64,000 bases of DNA from Mycobacterium sp. SMC-8 (GCF_025263565.1 NZ_CP079865.1:4588001-4652000), one strand, 5' to 3'; positions 23,649 through 32,821 are shown, counted from the first letter of the stretch. Made by a program: numbers and translations. Notes: a model not told the origin generated them from the sequence alone.

Positions 23649-25320
23649 CCTGGATACACCGATTAGGTAGCGGCGCGGAGTGGGTTGTAACGCCGAAATG
23701 CCCTGTCGTGGTGAAAGAATGAGATTTCTCTAAGATCACATTCGGCCACAACGAAGGGCATCTCGTAGATGCAACTATCTCACACCCGGCCCGTAGCCTC
23801 AGCAGTCTTCGATGACCCGAATCTGGTGTCGTGCGCCGGGCTGGTCCCGATGGCCGCCTTGGCCGGCCAGTGCGGCCTGGCCGCACTGGCGGATGAGCAT
23901 CTCAGCGTCCCGACCGACAAGGGCTCCAACAGTGGCGCGAAAGTCGCCTGCCTGGTCGCAGGCATGGTGGCCGGAGCCGACAGCATCGATGACATGGCCT
24001 TATTGCGGCACGGGGCGATGGGCACCGTGTTCGACCGCCCGTATGCACCCTCGACCTTGGGGTCGTTCCTGCGCGCATTCACCTTCGGGCATGTCCGCCA
24101 ACTCGACGCGGTGGCCTCCCGGTTCCTGGCGGGCCTGCATGCCCGCACCCCGCTGCTGGCCGGGATCGACGGCCCGATCCTGGTCGATCTGGACGACACC
24201 ATCATCGAAGTCCACGGCTATGCCAAACAAGGATCCGGATACGGCTACACCCGGGTCCGCGGGCTCAACGCGTTGATCGCCACGCTCACCACTACCGCCG
24301 GTGCGCCGGTGATCACCGGTGCCCGTCTGCGCAAAGGATCGTGCGGCTCACCACGGGGAGCCAAGCGGATCATCGCCGACACCCTGGCCACCGTGAACCG
24401 TCTGCGCAGCCCCGAAGCCACCGGCAAGCCGCTGCTGCGAGCCGATTCAGCCTTCTACGGCCATCCCACCGTCGCTGCAGCACTGCGCGGCGGCGCTGAG
24501 GTATCGATCACGGTGCGGATGGACACCAAAGTCAAAACCGCGATCGCCCAGATCCCCGACGACGCGTGGACACCGATCGAGTACACCGACGCCATATACG
24601 ACGAACCCACCAAGCGATGGATCTCCCGCGCCGAGGTCGCCGAGATCGGATTCACCGCGTTCAGTTCCAAGAAAGCCAGCCAGCAGGTGCCCGGCCGGTT
24701 GGTGGTGCGCCGCATCCCCGACCTCAACACCACCGGCAGTGACGGGCAGCAGACCTTGTTCGACACCTGGCGCTTCCACGCGTTCTTCACCACCACTGAT
24801 CTGGACACCGTCACCGCCGACAAGACCCACCGCGGCCACGCCATCATCGAACAGGTTCATGCCGACCTGAAGAACTCCGCCCTGGCTCACCTGCCCTCAG
24901 GGAAATTCACCGCCAACGCCGCCTGGCTGGTCATGGCCACCATGGCGTTCAACCTCACCCGCGCCGCCGCGACCCTTACCAGGGGACCGTTGGCCAAAGC
25001 CCGCACCGCTACCATCCGCCGAACGCTGATCAGCGTCCCAGCCCGTATCGCGTCCTCAGCCCGCCGGCTGACCCTGCACCTACCACGAGACTGGCCCTGG
25101 GAACATGCCTGGAACACCCTGTTCGGCAGCCTGTCTCACCAAAATCGGCCCATCATCGCCTAACCAGGTCCTCTCAACCCATCCCGCGACGCGAAAGACC
25201 AACAGGAACAACCCGACAGCGAGGCCGGGCGATCCCTGGTACGCACACCACTGCACACACCAGAATCAAGCCGCACAATCGAACTCATCACCACGCAAAC
25301 AGCTGATCGGTGGATCGAGG
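23649..25320 (+). mobile_element. IS1380-family element, copy B
   Basis: 1672 bp between CTTAG at 23644-23648 and CTTAG at 25321-25325. Ends CCTGGATACACCGAT and CCTCGATCCACCGAT (right end read inward) form a 15-bp inverted repeat similar to that of copy A, explaining use of the same target. Confidence 0.9.
23769..25163 (+). CDS. IS1380-family transposase, copy B
   Basis: 464 residues from ATG 23769. The same block order as copy A is seen: DGPILVDLDDTIIEVHGYAKQG, LLRADSAFYGHPTV and HAIIEQVHADLKNS, giving the acidic triad. The protein is intact. N-terminal QLSHTRPVASAVFDDPNLVSCAGLVPM is the typical IS1380 opening and matches copy A (VFDDEHLVSCAGLVPV), but overall divergence indicates separate elements. 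Confidence 0.93.
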   Translation: MQLSHTRPVASAVFDDPNLVSCAGLVPMAALAGQCGLAALADEHLSVPTDKGSNSGAKVACLVAGMVAGADSIDDMALLRHGAMGTVFDRPYAPSTLGSFLRAFTFGHVRQLDAVASRFLAGLHARTPLLAGIDGPILVDLDDTIIEVHGYAKQGSGYGYTRVRGLNALIATLTTTAGAPVITGARLRKGSCGSPRGAKRIIADTLATVNRLRSPEATGKPLLRADSAFYGHPTVAAALRGGAEVSITVRMDTKVKTAIAQIPDDAWTPIEYTDAIYDEPTKRWISRAEVAEIGFTAFSSKKASQQVPGRLVVRRIPDLNTTGSDGQQTLFDTWRFHAFFTTTDLDTVTADKTHRGHAIIEQVHADLKNSALAHLPSGKFTANAAWLVMATMAFNLTRAAATLTRGPLAKARTATIRRTLISVPARIASSARRLTLHLPRDWPWEHAWNTLFGSLSHQNRPIIA

Positions 25321-25856
25321 CTTAGGGCTGTGCGTCCACGAAGCCGCGCACGCCGTCGTCGGTGTCCTCAACGGCGGCACCGTCGAACGGGCGACCCTCA
25401 CCGAGGGCGGCACGGACGGTTCGTGCGACTTCACCGCGGAGAGTTTCGCTCACGACCACACCCGCTACCGCCGTGCCCTGGTCGCCGCCGCAGGGCCGGC
25501 AGCCGCGGCGATCTTTCACCACAGCGACCGAGTGACGCTGCACCAGATCGACGCCCACCTTGGCGCTGGCGACCGCGAAGAACTGCGCCTGGCCGGGCTG
25601 CACAGCTACTCGACGGCAGACGAACAGCTCTGGGCCGCGCTGCCCGTCGTGAGGAGGTGCTGGCGCAGCATTGGCACGCTGGCCGCGAAGATGATGCGCG
25701 GCCAGGAAGTCGGGCACGGCGACGTGCTCGCCGCCCTCGGCGTCACCGATGGGGGAGGGCCGGGCAGCTCCCAGCTCGCCGCGATCCGGGCCGGCGGCAC
25801 ACGGCGTGCGCAGCCCGTGACGGCGTAGTTCTGCCAGCCGAACACCCGTTCGCCAA

Positions 25857-25875
25857 CTTGCCACGAGCTTGCCAA
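25857..25875 (+). repeat. Putative integrase arm-type sites, right
   Basis: CTTGCCA at 25857 and CTTGCCAA at 25868 are 11 bp apart, the same motif and period as at the left end (8900, 8911). The interval from the HExxH gene stop (25828) to attR holds these repeats and no convincing gene. Confidence 0.5.
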
Positions 25876-25981
25876 GACGCGCACGGACAGCCCTTGTTGC
25901 ACCTGTACAGGCTGGACCTTTGCCAGGGTCTGACCTGCACTAACTGGACGTGATCGAACACAGGTGCACAAAGTCCGATGC

Positions 25982-26025
25982 ACTGGGGGTCAAGTGGTCG
26001 CAGGTTCAAATCCTGTCAGCCCGAC
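25982..26025 (+). repeat. attR core: displaced 3' half of the chromosomal tRNA-Pro
   Basis: Identical over 44 bp to 8783-8826. On the right the sequence continues GCAGGTC rather than CA, so the original chromosomal gene ended without an encoded CCA. It lacks the 5' half of a tRNA and is not a gene. Confidence 0.93.
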
Positions 26026-26035
26026 GCAGGTCAGA

Positions 26036-26064
26036 GGCGGTTCCCTTACGGGGACCGCCTTTTT
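26036..26064 (+). terminator. Original tRNA-Pro terminator, now orphaned
   Basis: GGCGGTTCCC and GGGGACCGCC form a 10-bp stem (one G-T pair) with a TTAC loop, followed by TTTTT. It lies 10 bp beyond attR, where the chromosomal tRNA-Pro terminator should be. Confidence 0.8.
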
Positions 26065-26126
26065 GACCCCGGTTCCACCTGCAGACGCAGCGCCGGTGGG
26101 CGGCCTTCACCCGCACCTTCTGCTTG

Positions 26127-26549
26127 TCAGCTTCGCTTGTCGGTTCGGCTTGTCAAAGTCGCCATCTCTGCGAGTTCGCGCGCGATCGCCTCGCGCGCAA
26201 GCTCCTGCCGACTGCTCGTCATAAGACGTTTTGTCGCGGCGACCGACAGGGGGTCGTGGGCGGCGACCGTCGCCGCCGCGGCCGCTGCCTGCTCGACAAG
26301 GGCGCCGTCCGGCACGAGCCGCGTGGCGAGCCCCATCTGGTGTGCCGCCGTGGCGTCGATCCAGTCGCTTGAGAGCATCGCCCACATGGCGTCGGCCCAG
26401 CGGACGCGTGCGGGCAGGAGAACGGAGCTGCCGGCTTCCGGCACAATGCCGAGCGCGGTGAATGGCAACCGCACGCGAGCGCCTTCTGCCATCAACACCA
26501 CGTCGCAGTACAACAGCATGGTGGCGCCGATGCCGACCGCAAGACCGTT
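26127..26549 (-). pseudogene. Enoyl-CoA hydratase/isomerase (crotonase), C-terminal part
   Basis: Reads VGIGATMLLYCDVVLMAEGARVRLPFTALGIVPEAGSSVLLP and on to a stop at 26127, with AATVAAHDPLSVAATKRLM near the end: the second half of a crotonase-fold protein (oxyanion loop G-ATM, then the PEAGSS active-site helix). The N-terminal half lies at 32497-32760, and a 5.9-kb transposon (26550-32496) separates them at VNGL/AVGIG, with TSD AGACCGTT on both sides. The protein would act in beta-oxidation-type catabolism; the gene is dead here. Confidence 0.9.
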
Positions 26550-26961
26550 GTTGACCGTCTCTCGGGATGACGATCACGGGGTATGTGGACGTCATTGAGC
26601 GTGCTGATGTGGCCTGTGCCGCCGTTGTCGAATTGATCTTGTTCGTGTGCACCGTCAGTGTGACGAGGAACTGATGGGTGCGCGGCACCTCGCTGAAGTC
26701 TTGGCGGGCTTGCGAGGTGCCGCGCTGTAGTGCTCGGAGGCACTGATGGTGACGGTAGAGGTCGATTCTGTCCGCGTTGAGTGTGGTCACCTGACTTGGC
26801 CCCACTTTGGTCGGTGTTCGTCACCAATTTTGGCCCCGGTGGGTGGGTGAGCGTTTCCGGCCGGGTGGGGCGGTGTGTCGTCACGAATTTTGGCCCCACC
26901 CTCGTTCAGATCTTTCCTGTCGCACCGTCGTCCCTGGCGGTCGTCAGGGAGGTCGGTCAGG

Positions 26962-28491
26962 ATGCGGTCACGCGTGGAGCTGTTCGAGAAGATCAGGAAG
27001 GACCGGCGGCGCGAGGGCTTGTCGATCCGTGAGTTAGCAGATCGCCATGGCACCCATCGGCGGACGGTGCGCCAGGCACTCGCTGATGCGGTGCCCCCGC
27101 CGCGCAAGGCCTATCCGGCGCGGCCCCGGCCGGCGATCGATGAGTGGGTGTCGGTGATCGACGCCTGGCTGATCGCCGACAAGCAGGCTCCGCGCAAGCA
27201 ACGCCACACCGCTCGGCGGATCTGGCAGCGTCTGGTCGCCGAGCATGGGGCTACGTGTGCGGAGGTGACGGTGTCGCGGTATGTCGCGCGTCGGCGGGTC
27301 GAGTTGGGCCTGGACCAGCAGGAGGTGTCGGTCCCGCAGGCCCATGAGGCCGGTGCCGAGGCGGAGGTCGATTTCGGTGAGTTCTACGCCACGATCGCCG
27401 GTCTGGTGGTGAAGTGCTGGATGTTCGTGATGCGACTGTCCCACTCGGGCAAAGCATTTCACGTCGCGTTCGCCACCCAGGCCCAGGAGGCGTTCCTGGA
27501 GGGCCACGTCCTGGCGTTCGAGTACTTCGGTGGGGTGCCGGCCCGGATCCGGTATGACAACCTCAAACCGGCGGTGATCCGGGTCCTCAAAGGTCGCGAC
27601 CGTACCGAGTCTGAACGGTTCACCGCGCTGCGCAGTCACTACGGGTTCGACTCGTTCTTCTGCCGCCCAGGCGTCGAGGGAGCGCATGAGAAGGGCGGTG
27701 TGGAAGGTGAGATCGGCCGGTTCCGGCGACGCCACCTCGTCCCGGTCCCCACGGTCGCCTCCCTGGCCGAGCTCAACGAGGTGATCGCCGCTGCCGACGT
27801 CCTCGACGACGACCGGGTGATTACCGGGCGCCCGATCACTGTCGGGGCGGCGTTCGCCGCCGAGGCCGCTGCGTTGATGGGGCTGCCGGCTGAGGGGTTC
27901 GACTGCGCGAGGCTGCTGCACGCGCGGGTTGATAATCGGGCCAGAGTGTCTGTGCGGCAATGCTTCTACTCCGTGCCGGCCCGCTACGCCGGGCGGCGTC
28001 TACCGGTGCGTCTGGCCGCCCGCAGCGTCGAGATCTATGACGGTCCCCGGTTGGTGGCCCGCCACGAACGTGCCGCCGGACGCTACGTCGAAGTCCTCGC
28101 CCTGGACCACTACCTGGAGGTCCTGGCCACCAAACCTGGGGCGCTGCCCGGGGCGACCGCCCTGGCCCAGGCCAAGGCCCGCGGCGTGTTCACCACCAGC
28201 CATCAGCGGTACTGGGATGCCGCCCGCACCGCCCGCGGCGACGCCAAGGGCACCCGCGCTCTGATCACCGTGCTGCTGGCGCACCGCAGCCTGCCGACGG
28301 CCGCGCTGATCACCGCGATGGACCGCGCGGTCACCTCCGGATGCCTGGATCCCGAGGCGGTGATCATCGAAGCCCGCCGCGACACCACCCCGCAGGCGCC
28401 GATCGCTGCGATCGGTGCCCTGGCCCGCTACGACCGGCCCGCACCCTCGCTGACCGACTACGACGACCTGCTGACCGGAAGTGACTCATGA
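26962..28491 (+). CDS. istA: IS21 transposase IstA
   Basis: 509 residues from ATG 26962, chosen by match to the second IstA. The N-terminal HTH is SIRELADRHGTHRRTVRQAL. The DDE core includes AEVDFGEFYA (first Asp), IRYDNLKPAV (second Asp) and GAHEKGGVEGEIGRFRR (Glu). The C-terminal beta domain is LPVRLAARSVEIYDG. The protein is intact and coupled to istB. Confidence 0.95.
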   Translation: MRSRVELFEKIRKDRRREGLSIRELADRHGTHRRTVRQALADAVPPPRKAYPARPRPAIDEWVSVIDAWLIADKQAPRKQRHTARRIWQRLVAEHGATCAEVTVSRYVARRRVELGLDQQEVSVPQAHEAGAEAEVDFGEFYATIAGLVVKCWMFVMRLSHSGKAFHVAFATQAQEAFLEGHVLAFEYFGGVPARIRYDNLKPAVIRVLKGRDRTESERFTALRSHYGFDSFFCRPGVEGAHEKGGVEGEIGRFRRRHLVPVPTVASLAELNEVIAAADVLDDDRVITGRPITVGAAFAAEAAALMGLPAEGFDCARLLHARVDNRARVSVRQCFYSVPARYAGRRLPVRLAARSVEIYDGPRLVARHERAAGRYVEVLALDHYLEVLATKPGALPGATALAQAKARGVFTTSHQRYWDAARTARGDAKGTRALITVLLAHRSLPTAALITAMDRAVTSGCLDPEAVIIEARRDTTPQAPIAAIGALARYDRPAPSLTDYDDLLTGSDS

Positions 28492-29288
28492 CCACCACCG
28501 CCACCACCAAGCCGGCGACCGCTGATGCCGCCGCGCAAGCCTCCATCGGCGCCGCGGCACGCGAACTGCACCTGCCCACGGTGCGCACCGAAGCCGCCCG
28601 CCTGGCCGAGATCGCCGACCGGGAACGCCACACCCATCTGCGCTACCTCGCCGAGGTGCTGGCCGCCGAAGTCGACGACCGCACTGAACGGCGCCGCGCC
28701 CGGCGCATCAACGACGCCAAGTTCCCGCGGCTGAAACGGTTGGCGGAGTTCAACATTGACGCCGTACCCGGCATCACCCCGGCGCTGCTGGGGCAGCTGG
28801 CCGCCGGGCATTACATGGATGCCGGCGAGCCGGTTGTGCTGCTCGGGGACTCCGGAACCGGCAAATCGCATCTGCTCATCGGGCTGGGGCTGGCGGCCTG
28901 CGAGCAGGGCCGTCGAGTCCGATACGTCACCACCGCGCAACTGGTCAACGAACTCGTCGAAGCCGCCGACGAGCGCATCCTGTCCCGGGTCGTTGCCCGC
29001 TACGGACGCCTGGATCTGCTCTGTCTCGATGAACTCGGATACGTCCAAATCGACCCTCGCGGAGCAGAACTGCTGTTCCAGATCATCACCGAACGCGAAG
29101 AACGCGCGTCCGTGGCGATTGCCACCAACCTGCCGTTCAGCGAGTGGGGCACCGTCTTCCCCGACCCCCGCCTCGTTGCTGCCATCGTCGACCGCGTCAC
29201 CTTCAACGCCCACATCCTCGAAACCGGCACCAAGTCCTACCGACTACGCACCAGCAAAACCGCCACCCGAGCCAAACGCGCCGACTGA
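28488..29288 (+). CDS. istB: IS21 helper ATPase IstB
   Basis: 266 residues, start overlapping the istA stop. DnaC-like AAA+ ATPase: Walker A LLGDSGTGKSHLLIGLG and Walker B LDLLCLDELGYV, then a sensor region SVAIATNLPFSEW with FPDPRLVAAIVDRVTF. It assembles on DNA and directs IstA. The element therefore has both genes needed for transposition. Confidence 0.95.
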   Translation: MTTTATTKPATADAAAQASIGAAARELHLPTVRTEAARLAEIADRERHTHLRYLAEVLAAEVDDRTERRRARRINDAKFPRLKRLAEFNIDAVPGITPALLGQLAAGHYMDAGEPVVLLGDSGTGKSHLLIGLGLAACEQGRRVRYVTTAQLVNELVEAADERILSRVVARYGRLDLLCLDELGYVQIDPRGAELLFQIITEREERASVAIATNLPFSEWGTVFPDPRLVAAIVDRVTFNAHILETGTKSYRLRTSKTATRAKRAD

Positions 29289-30030
29289 CCCAAGCTGGGG
29301 CCAAAATTCATGACGACGGTGGGGCCAAATCACTTGACGAAACGCACCGCGTCGAGTCCCGGCTGGCTGGTGGGGCGATCGCCTGTCCGGCTTGCCTGGA
29401 CGGTGTGCTCGGCGGCTGGGGGTATGCCCGCGCCCGCCACGTCGAGGGGCTCGATGATCCGGTGCGGCCGCGCCGGGCCCGGTGCCGCTCTTGTCTGGTC
29501 ACTCATGTGTTGTTGCCGGTCACCATGCTGTTGCGCAGAGCATATGCAGCCGAGCGGATTTGGATGGCGCTGTCGGCGCGGGCTGAAGGGGTAGGGCATC
29601 GCGGGATCGCTGCCCGGTTGCAGGTACCGCCGTCAACGGTGCGGGGCTGGCTGCGGCGGGCTGGGCAGCGTCTGGAGTCGATGCGGGCGTGGTTTGTCAC
29701 GGTGGCGGTGCGTACGGGGATCGATGTGACGATCCCCGACGGACTCGGCTGTGGTTGGCGTGACGTCGAGGCGGCGGTCTTGGTCGCCGCGTCGGCGATC
29801 GGGCAGCGGTTCGGGTCGGCCGGGTTGCTGGGCGTGGTGACGCCGGCGCTGGTGATGGTGGCCGTCAGCGGCGGCCGGTTGTTGGCGCCCGGGTGGCCGC
29901 CGATGTCATCGGCGGTGCCACACAACACCAGTTGCCCCTGACGCGCTGTCAGGTGATCGGTGATCCTCGCCAGGGCGCCTGTCCGGCACCGGTTTCGGGT
30001 GGGGCCATCGACTGCGAGGAGGGCACTGCG

Positions 30031-31521
30031 GTGTCGTTGGAGGACCACAAGCGTCGGGAACGGGCCAATGCGATCGGGTTGTTCCGCTATCAGGTGATCT
30101 GCCCCGCGCTGGAAGAGGGGCTCTCCACCCGCCAGCGCGGCCGGGTGGTCCGTGAGATCGCCGAACGCCGCCATATCGATCCGTTCGGTTCCCAGGTCCA
30201 GATCGCCCGCGCGACGCTGGATCGCTGGATCCGGCGTTACCGCGGTGGCGGGTTCGAAGCGCTGGTGCCTGAGCCGCGCCGGCTAGCCACCCGCACCGAT
30301 GTCGGGGTGCTGGAGTTGGCCGCCTCGCTCAAGCGGGAGAACCCGGCCCGCACCGCCGCGCAGGTGGCTCGCATCCTGCGCACCGCGACCGGGTGGGCGC
30401 CCTCGGAATCGACCCTGCTGCGCCACTTCCATCGGTGCGAGCTGATGGGCCCGGCCGCAGGTCAGAGCACGGAGGTGTTCGGCCGGTTCGAAGCCGCTGA
30501 CCCCAACGAACTGTGGGTCGGCGACGCTTTGCATGGCCCGCGGGTCGGGGACCGCAAAACCTACCTGTTCGCCTTCCTCGACGACCATTCCCGGCTGGTC
30601 GTCGGGCACCGGTTCGGATTCGCCGAAGACACCGTGCGCCTGGCCGCCGCGCTCAAACCCGCGCTGGCCGCCCGCGGAGTGCCCGCCGGAATCTATGTCG
30701 ACAACGGCTCGGCGTTCGTCGATGCCTGGCTGCTGCGGGCGTGCGCGAAACTCGGGATCCGGCTGGTGCACTCCGCGCCCGGGCGCCCGCAAGGCCGAGG
30801 CAAGATCGAACGGTTCTTCCGCACCGTGCGCGAACAGTTCCTCGTCGAGGTCACCGACACCAGCAGCGAGGACCTCACAGCGGCCGGGGTCGCCCACACC
30901 GCGGCGTTGTTGGAACTCAACCGGCTGTTCATGGCCTGGGTCGAAACCGAATACCACCGACGGACTCATTCCGAGACCGAACAGGCACCACTGGCACGGT
31001 GGGAAGCCGGCTTCGACCGGCTCGGCGGGTCACCGGCATTGCCGACCGCCGCGGATCTGACCGAAGCGTTCTTGTGGTCGGAGTTTCGCGTGGTGACCAA
31101 GACCGCCACCGTGTCGCTGCACTCCAACACCTACCGAGTCGACCCCGCCCTGGCCGGGCGCCGCGTGGAGCTGGTGTTCTCCCCGTTCGACCTGCACACC
31201 ATCGAGGTCCGCTACCGCGATCAAAGCTTCGGCGCCGCGGCGCCGCACACCATCACCCGCCACGCTCACCCGAAAGCCCGACCCGAGGCCGCTGGCCCAG
31301 CGCCTGCGCCGGCGGCGACCGGGATCGACTACCTGGCATTGACCGCCGCCGCCCACCACGCCCAACTGCGTGACGATGAACGCATCGGCTACCACGCCCT
31401 CTACGGCACCGAGGTCACAGCCACCGACGACATTGTGGTCAACGACCAGGTCCTCGGACAGCTCGCGTTGACCGACCTCGGTGCCGAGAACTCTGACCAT
31501 GAAGGTGAGGCCTCGGCGTGA
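30031..31521 (+). CDS. Mu/TniA-like DDE transposase of the three-gene transposon
   Basis: 496 residues from GTG 30031 (GAGGAGG upstream). N-terminal HTH region (ATLDRWIRRYRGGGFEALV). The rve DDE core has VGDALHGPRV (first Asp), GIYVDNGSAFVD (second Asp) and GRPQGRGKIERFFRT (Glu), and a Mu-transposase C-terminal beta barrel follows (VELVFSPFDLHTIEVRYRD). The four-base overlap with the ATPase gene mirrors TniA-TniB and TnsB-TnsC. It looks intact. Confidence 0.9.
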   Translation: MSLEDHKRRERANAIGLFRYQVICPALEEGLSTRQRGRVVREIAERRHIDPFGSQVQIARATLDRWIRRYRGGGFEALVPEPRRLATRTDVGVLELAASLKRENPARTAAQVARILRTATGWAPSESTLLRHFHRCELMGPAAGQSTEVFGRFEAADPNELWVGDALHGPRVGDRKTYLFAFLDDHSRLVVGHRFGFAEDTVRLAAALKPALAARGVPAGIYVDNGSAFVDAWLLRACAKLGIRLVHSAPGRPQGRGKIERFFRTVREQFLVEVTDTSSEDLTAAGVAHTAALLELNRLFMAWVETEYHRRTHSETEQAPLARWEAGFDRLGGSPALPTAADLTEAFLWSEFRVVTKTATVSLHSNTYRVDPALAGRRVELVFSPFDLHTIEVRYRDQSFGAAAPHTITRHAHPKARPEAAGPAPAPAATGIDYLALTAAAHHAQLRDDERIGYHALYGTEVTATDDIVVNDQVLGQLALTDLGAENSDHEGEASA

Positions 31522-32334
31522 GTATTCAACGACTGCAATCACACTGGGGATTCTCCCGGATGCCGTTCGGACGCGACCTCGCCCCCTCGATGCTGCACCG
31601 CTATCCCGGACACAGCGAAGCGATCGCCCGGATCTCCTGGTGTGTGGACCAATGCGCCATCGGAGTCATCACCGGCGAAGTCGGTGCCGGCAAAACCGTG
31701 GCCATCCGCGCCGCAGCCACCTCCTTGGATCCGGCGCGACACGTCATCATCTACCTGGCCAACCCCACCATCGGCGTGCGCGGCATGCTCACCCACATCG
31801 TGGCTGCCCTCGGACACACCCCGGTCTTTCACACCGCCCGACTGGCACCCCAGGCCGCCGACGCTCTGGCCGCCGAACACGCCGAACGCGGCCGCAGCCC
31901 CGTGCTGGTCGTCGATGAAGCCCACCTGCTCGACAACCATCAACTAGAAGCGATCCGGCTGCTGACCAACCACGACATGGACTCCGGATCCCCATTCGCC
32001 GTCGTACTCGTCGGCCAACCCACCCTGCGCCACCGGCTACGTCTCGGAGTCCTGGCCGCCCTGGACCAGCGCATCGCAGTGCGCTACACCCTGCCCGGCA
32101 TGACACCAGACGACACCGCCGACTACATCAACCACCACACCAAAATCGCCGGCCGCTCCGACGTACCTATTCGCCGACGACGCGATCACCTTGATCCACA
32201 ATGCCTCGCGCGGGCACCCCCGCGCGGTCAACAACCTCGCCCTGCACGCCCTGACCGCCGCGTTCGCCGCCGGTCACTCCATCGTCGGAGAGAAAGCCGC
32301 ACGCATCGCCATCAGCGAAACAGCAACCGACTGA
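31518..32334 (+). pseudogene. ExeA/TniB-like AAA ATPase of the transposon, frameshifted near its 3' end
   Basis: The frame starts GTG 31518: Walker A GEVGAGKTVAIRAA near residue 56, Walker B PVLVVDEAHLLDN near 134, sensor VLVGQPTLRHRL. At about 32163 an extra C shifts the frame: GRSDV is followed by unrelated Arg/Pro-rich sequence, whereas the next frame restores FADDAITLIHNASRGHPRAVNNLALHA and ends ISETATD at 32334. Total 817 nt is one base over a multiple of three. The lost part is the C-terminal lid. It may be a sequencing error or a real inactivation. Confidence 0.8.
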
Positions 32335-32496
32335 ACCCAAGTCGCTTCACCGCGACGAACACCACGTCACCACGACGACGACCCCGTCACGACGACGACC
32401 ACGGCCCCGCTCACCACACCGAGCGGGGCCGTTCCCATCGGCCACTCGTCACCAAACTCGATGATGCCCATATCCTCATCCACAGCGACGGGCAAC

Positions 32497-32760
32497 AGAC
32501 CGTTCACGGCGGCAAACAGTGGCTTCGCGAAGCCGGCGAGTGCTTGCAGAAAAAGACTGAATTCCTCGCCGGCCCTCTGCCGGTCGAGCGCGGACGAATC
32601 TCCGTCGAGCAGGGATCGGTCGGCACCCGCTGAGAACGACGGCCAGACGTTGCAGCGCGATGCGCAGTTCTCGGTAGCCGTCGACAGTGAAGGCGTTCAA
32701 ACGCTCGGGGCGGTCCAACGTCAGCCACGTGACGAAGCCGTCTCGCCGCTCGTCAATCAT
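32497..32760 (-). pseudogene. Crotonase, N-terminal part with internal deletion
   Basis: ATG 32760 gives MIDERRDGFVTWLTLDRPERLNAF, the typical crotonase start. After ALQRLAVV the frame breaks; another frame resumes FSAGADRSLLDGDSSAL and continues through GFAKPLFAAVNGL to the transposon junction at 32504. A short deletion therefore removed the strand before the SAGAD oxyanion loop, independently of the transposon. With the 26127 part it forms one dead gene lying downstream of the P450 gene on the same strand. Confidence 0.85.
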
Positions 32761-32821
32761 CTGCTCGCCTGAAAGCCGGGGGTGAACGACGCTGTGCTGG
32801 TTCGGTATTCGCTCGACATGC

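Larger units (their letters stand above)
21929..25828 (+). pseudogene. HExxH-type protein gene split by two tandem IS1380 elements
   Basis: The 5' piece (21929-21985) encodes MSKTGRAYRLTPADRERLG. After removing both ISs and one CTTAG copy, the frame continues without a break into LCVHEAAHAVVGVLNGG (from 25326) and runs to 25828, about 187 residues. HEAAH-AVVG is an HExxH zinc site of the M41/FtsH-peptidase-like type. AAAGPAAAAI, with later helical segments, resembles that fold without an AAA domain. The ribosome site TGAGGAG precedes the ATG. The gene was clearly intact before insertion. Its role in the satellite is unknown. Confidence 0.85.
26792..29332 (+). mobile_element. IS21-family element (first copy)
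   Basis: About 2.54 kb. Ends TGACTTGGCCCCAC and, inward from 29332, TGATTTGGCCCCAC match at 13 of 14 positions. Internal sub-terminal copies of the TTTTGGCCCC motif occur near 26826, 26887 and 29300, as expected for the multiple IstA sites of IS21. It contains istA and istB in the usual ATGA overlap. No clean target duplication is visible at these boundaries. Confidence 0.85.
26746..29941 (+). pseudogene. DUF6431-type zinc-ribbon/HTH transposon protein, interrupted by IS21
   Basis: The 5' piece starts ATG 26746 (GGAGG upstream): MVTVEVDSVRVECGH. After the IS21 element it resumes as LDETHRVESRLAGGAIACPACLDG and runs to the stop at 29939. It shows CPAC and RCRSC (zinc ribbon), a conserved THVLLPVTMLLRRAYAAE stretch and an HTH (GIAARLQVPPSTVRGWLRRA), as I recall for DUF6431 proteins that accompany this transposase pair. 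It probably recognises DNA for the transposition complex. Interruption after about 15 codons should inactivate it. Confidence 0.7.
26550..32496 (+). mobile_element. DUF6431/DDE/ATPase three-gene transposon, itself carrying an IS21 insertion
   Basis: Ends GTTGACCGTCTCT-GGATGA (26550) and, read inward from 32496, GTTGCCCGTCGCT-GGATGA form an inverted repeat of about 21 bp with four mismatches. An 8-bp duplication AGACCGTT lies at 26542-26549 and 32497-32504. Without the internal IS21 it is about 3.4 kb. It encodes a zinc-ribbon/HTH protein, a Mu/TniA-like DDE transposase and an ExeA/TniB-like ATPase, a TnsB-TnsC-style pair. The 160 bp after the ATPase gene form the right end and contain no gene. 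Confidence 0.88.

Noticed and set aside
25982..26025. Second tRNA-Pro gene
   Set aside because: It contains only the 3' half of a tRNA; the preceding sequence has no acceptor or D arm. It is the attR repeat.
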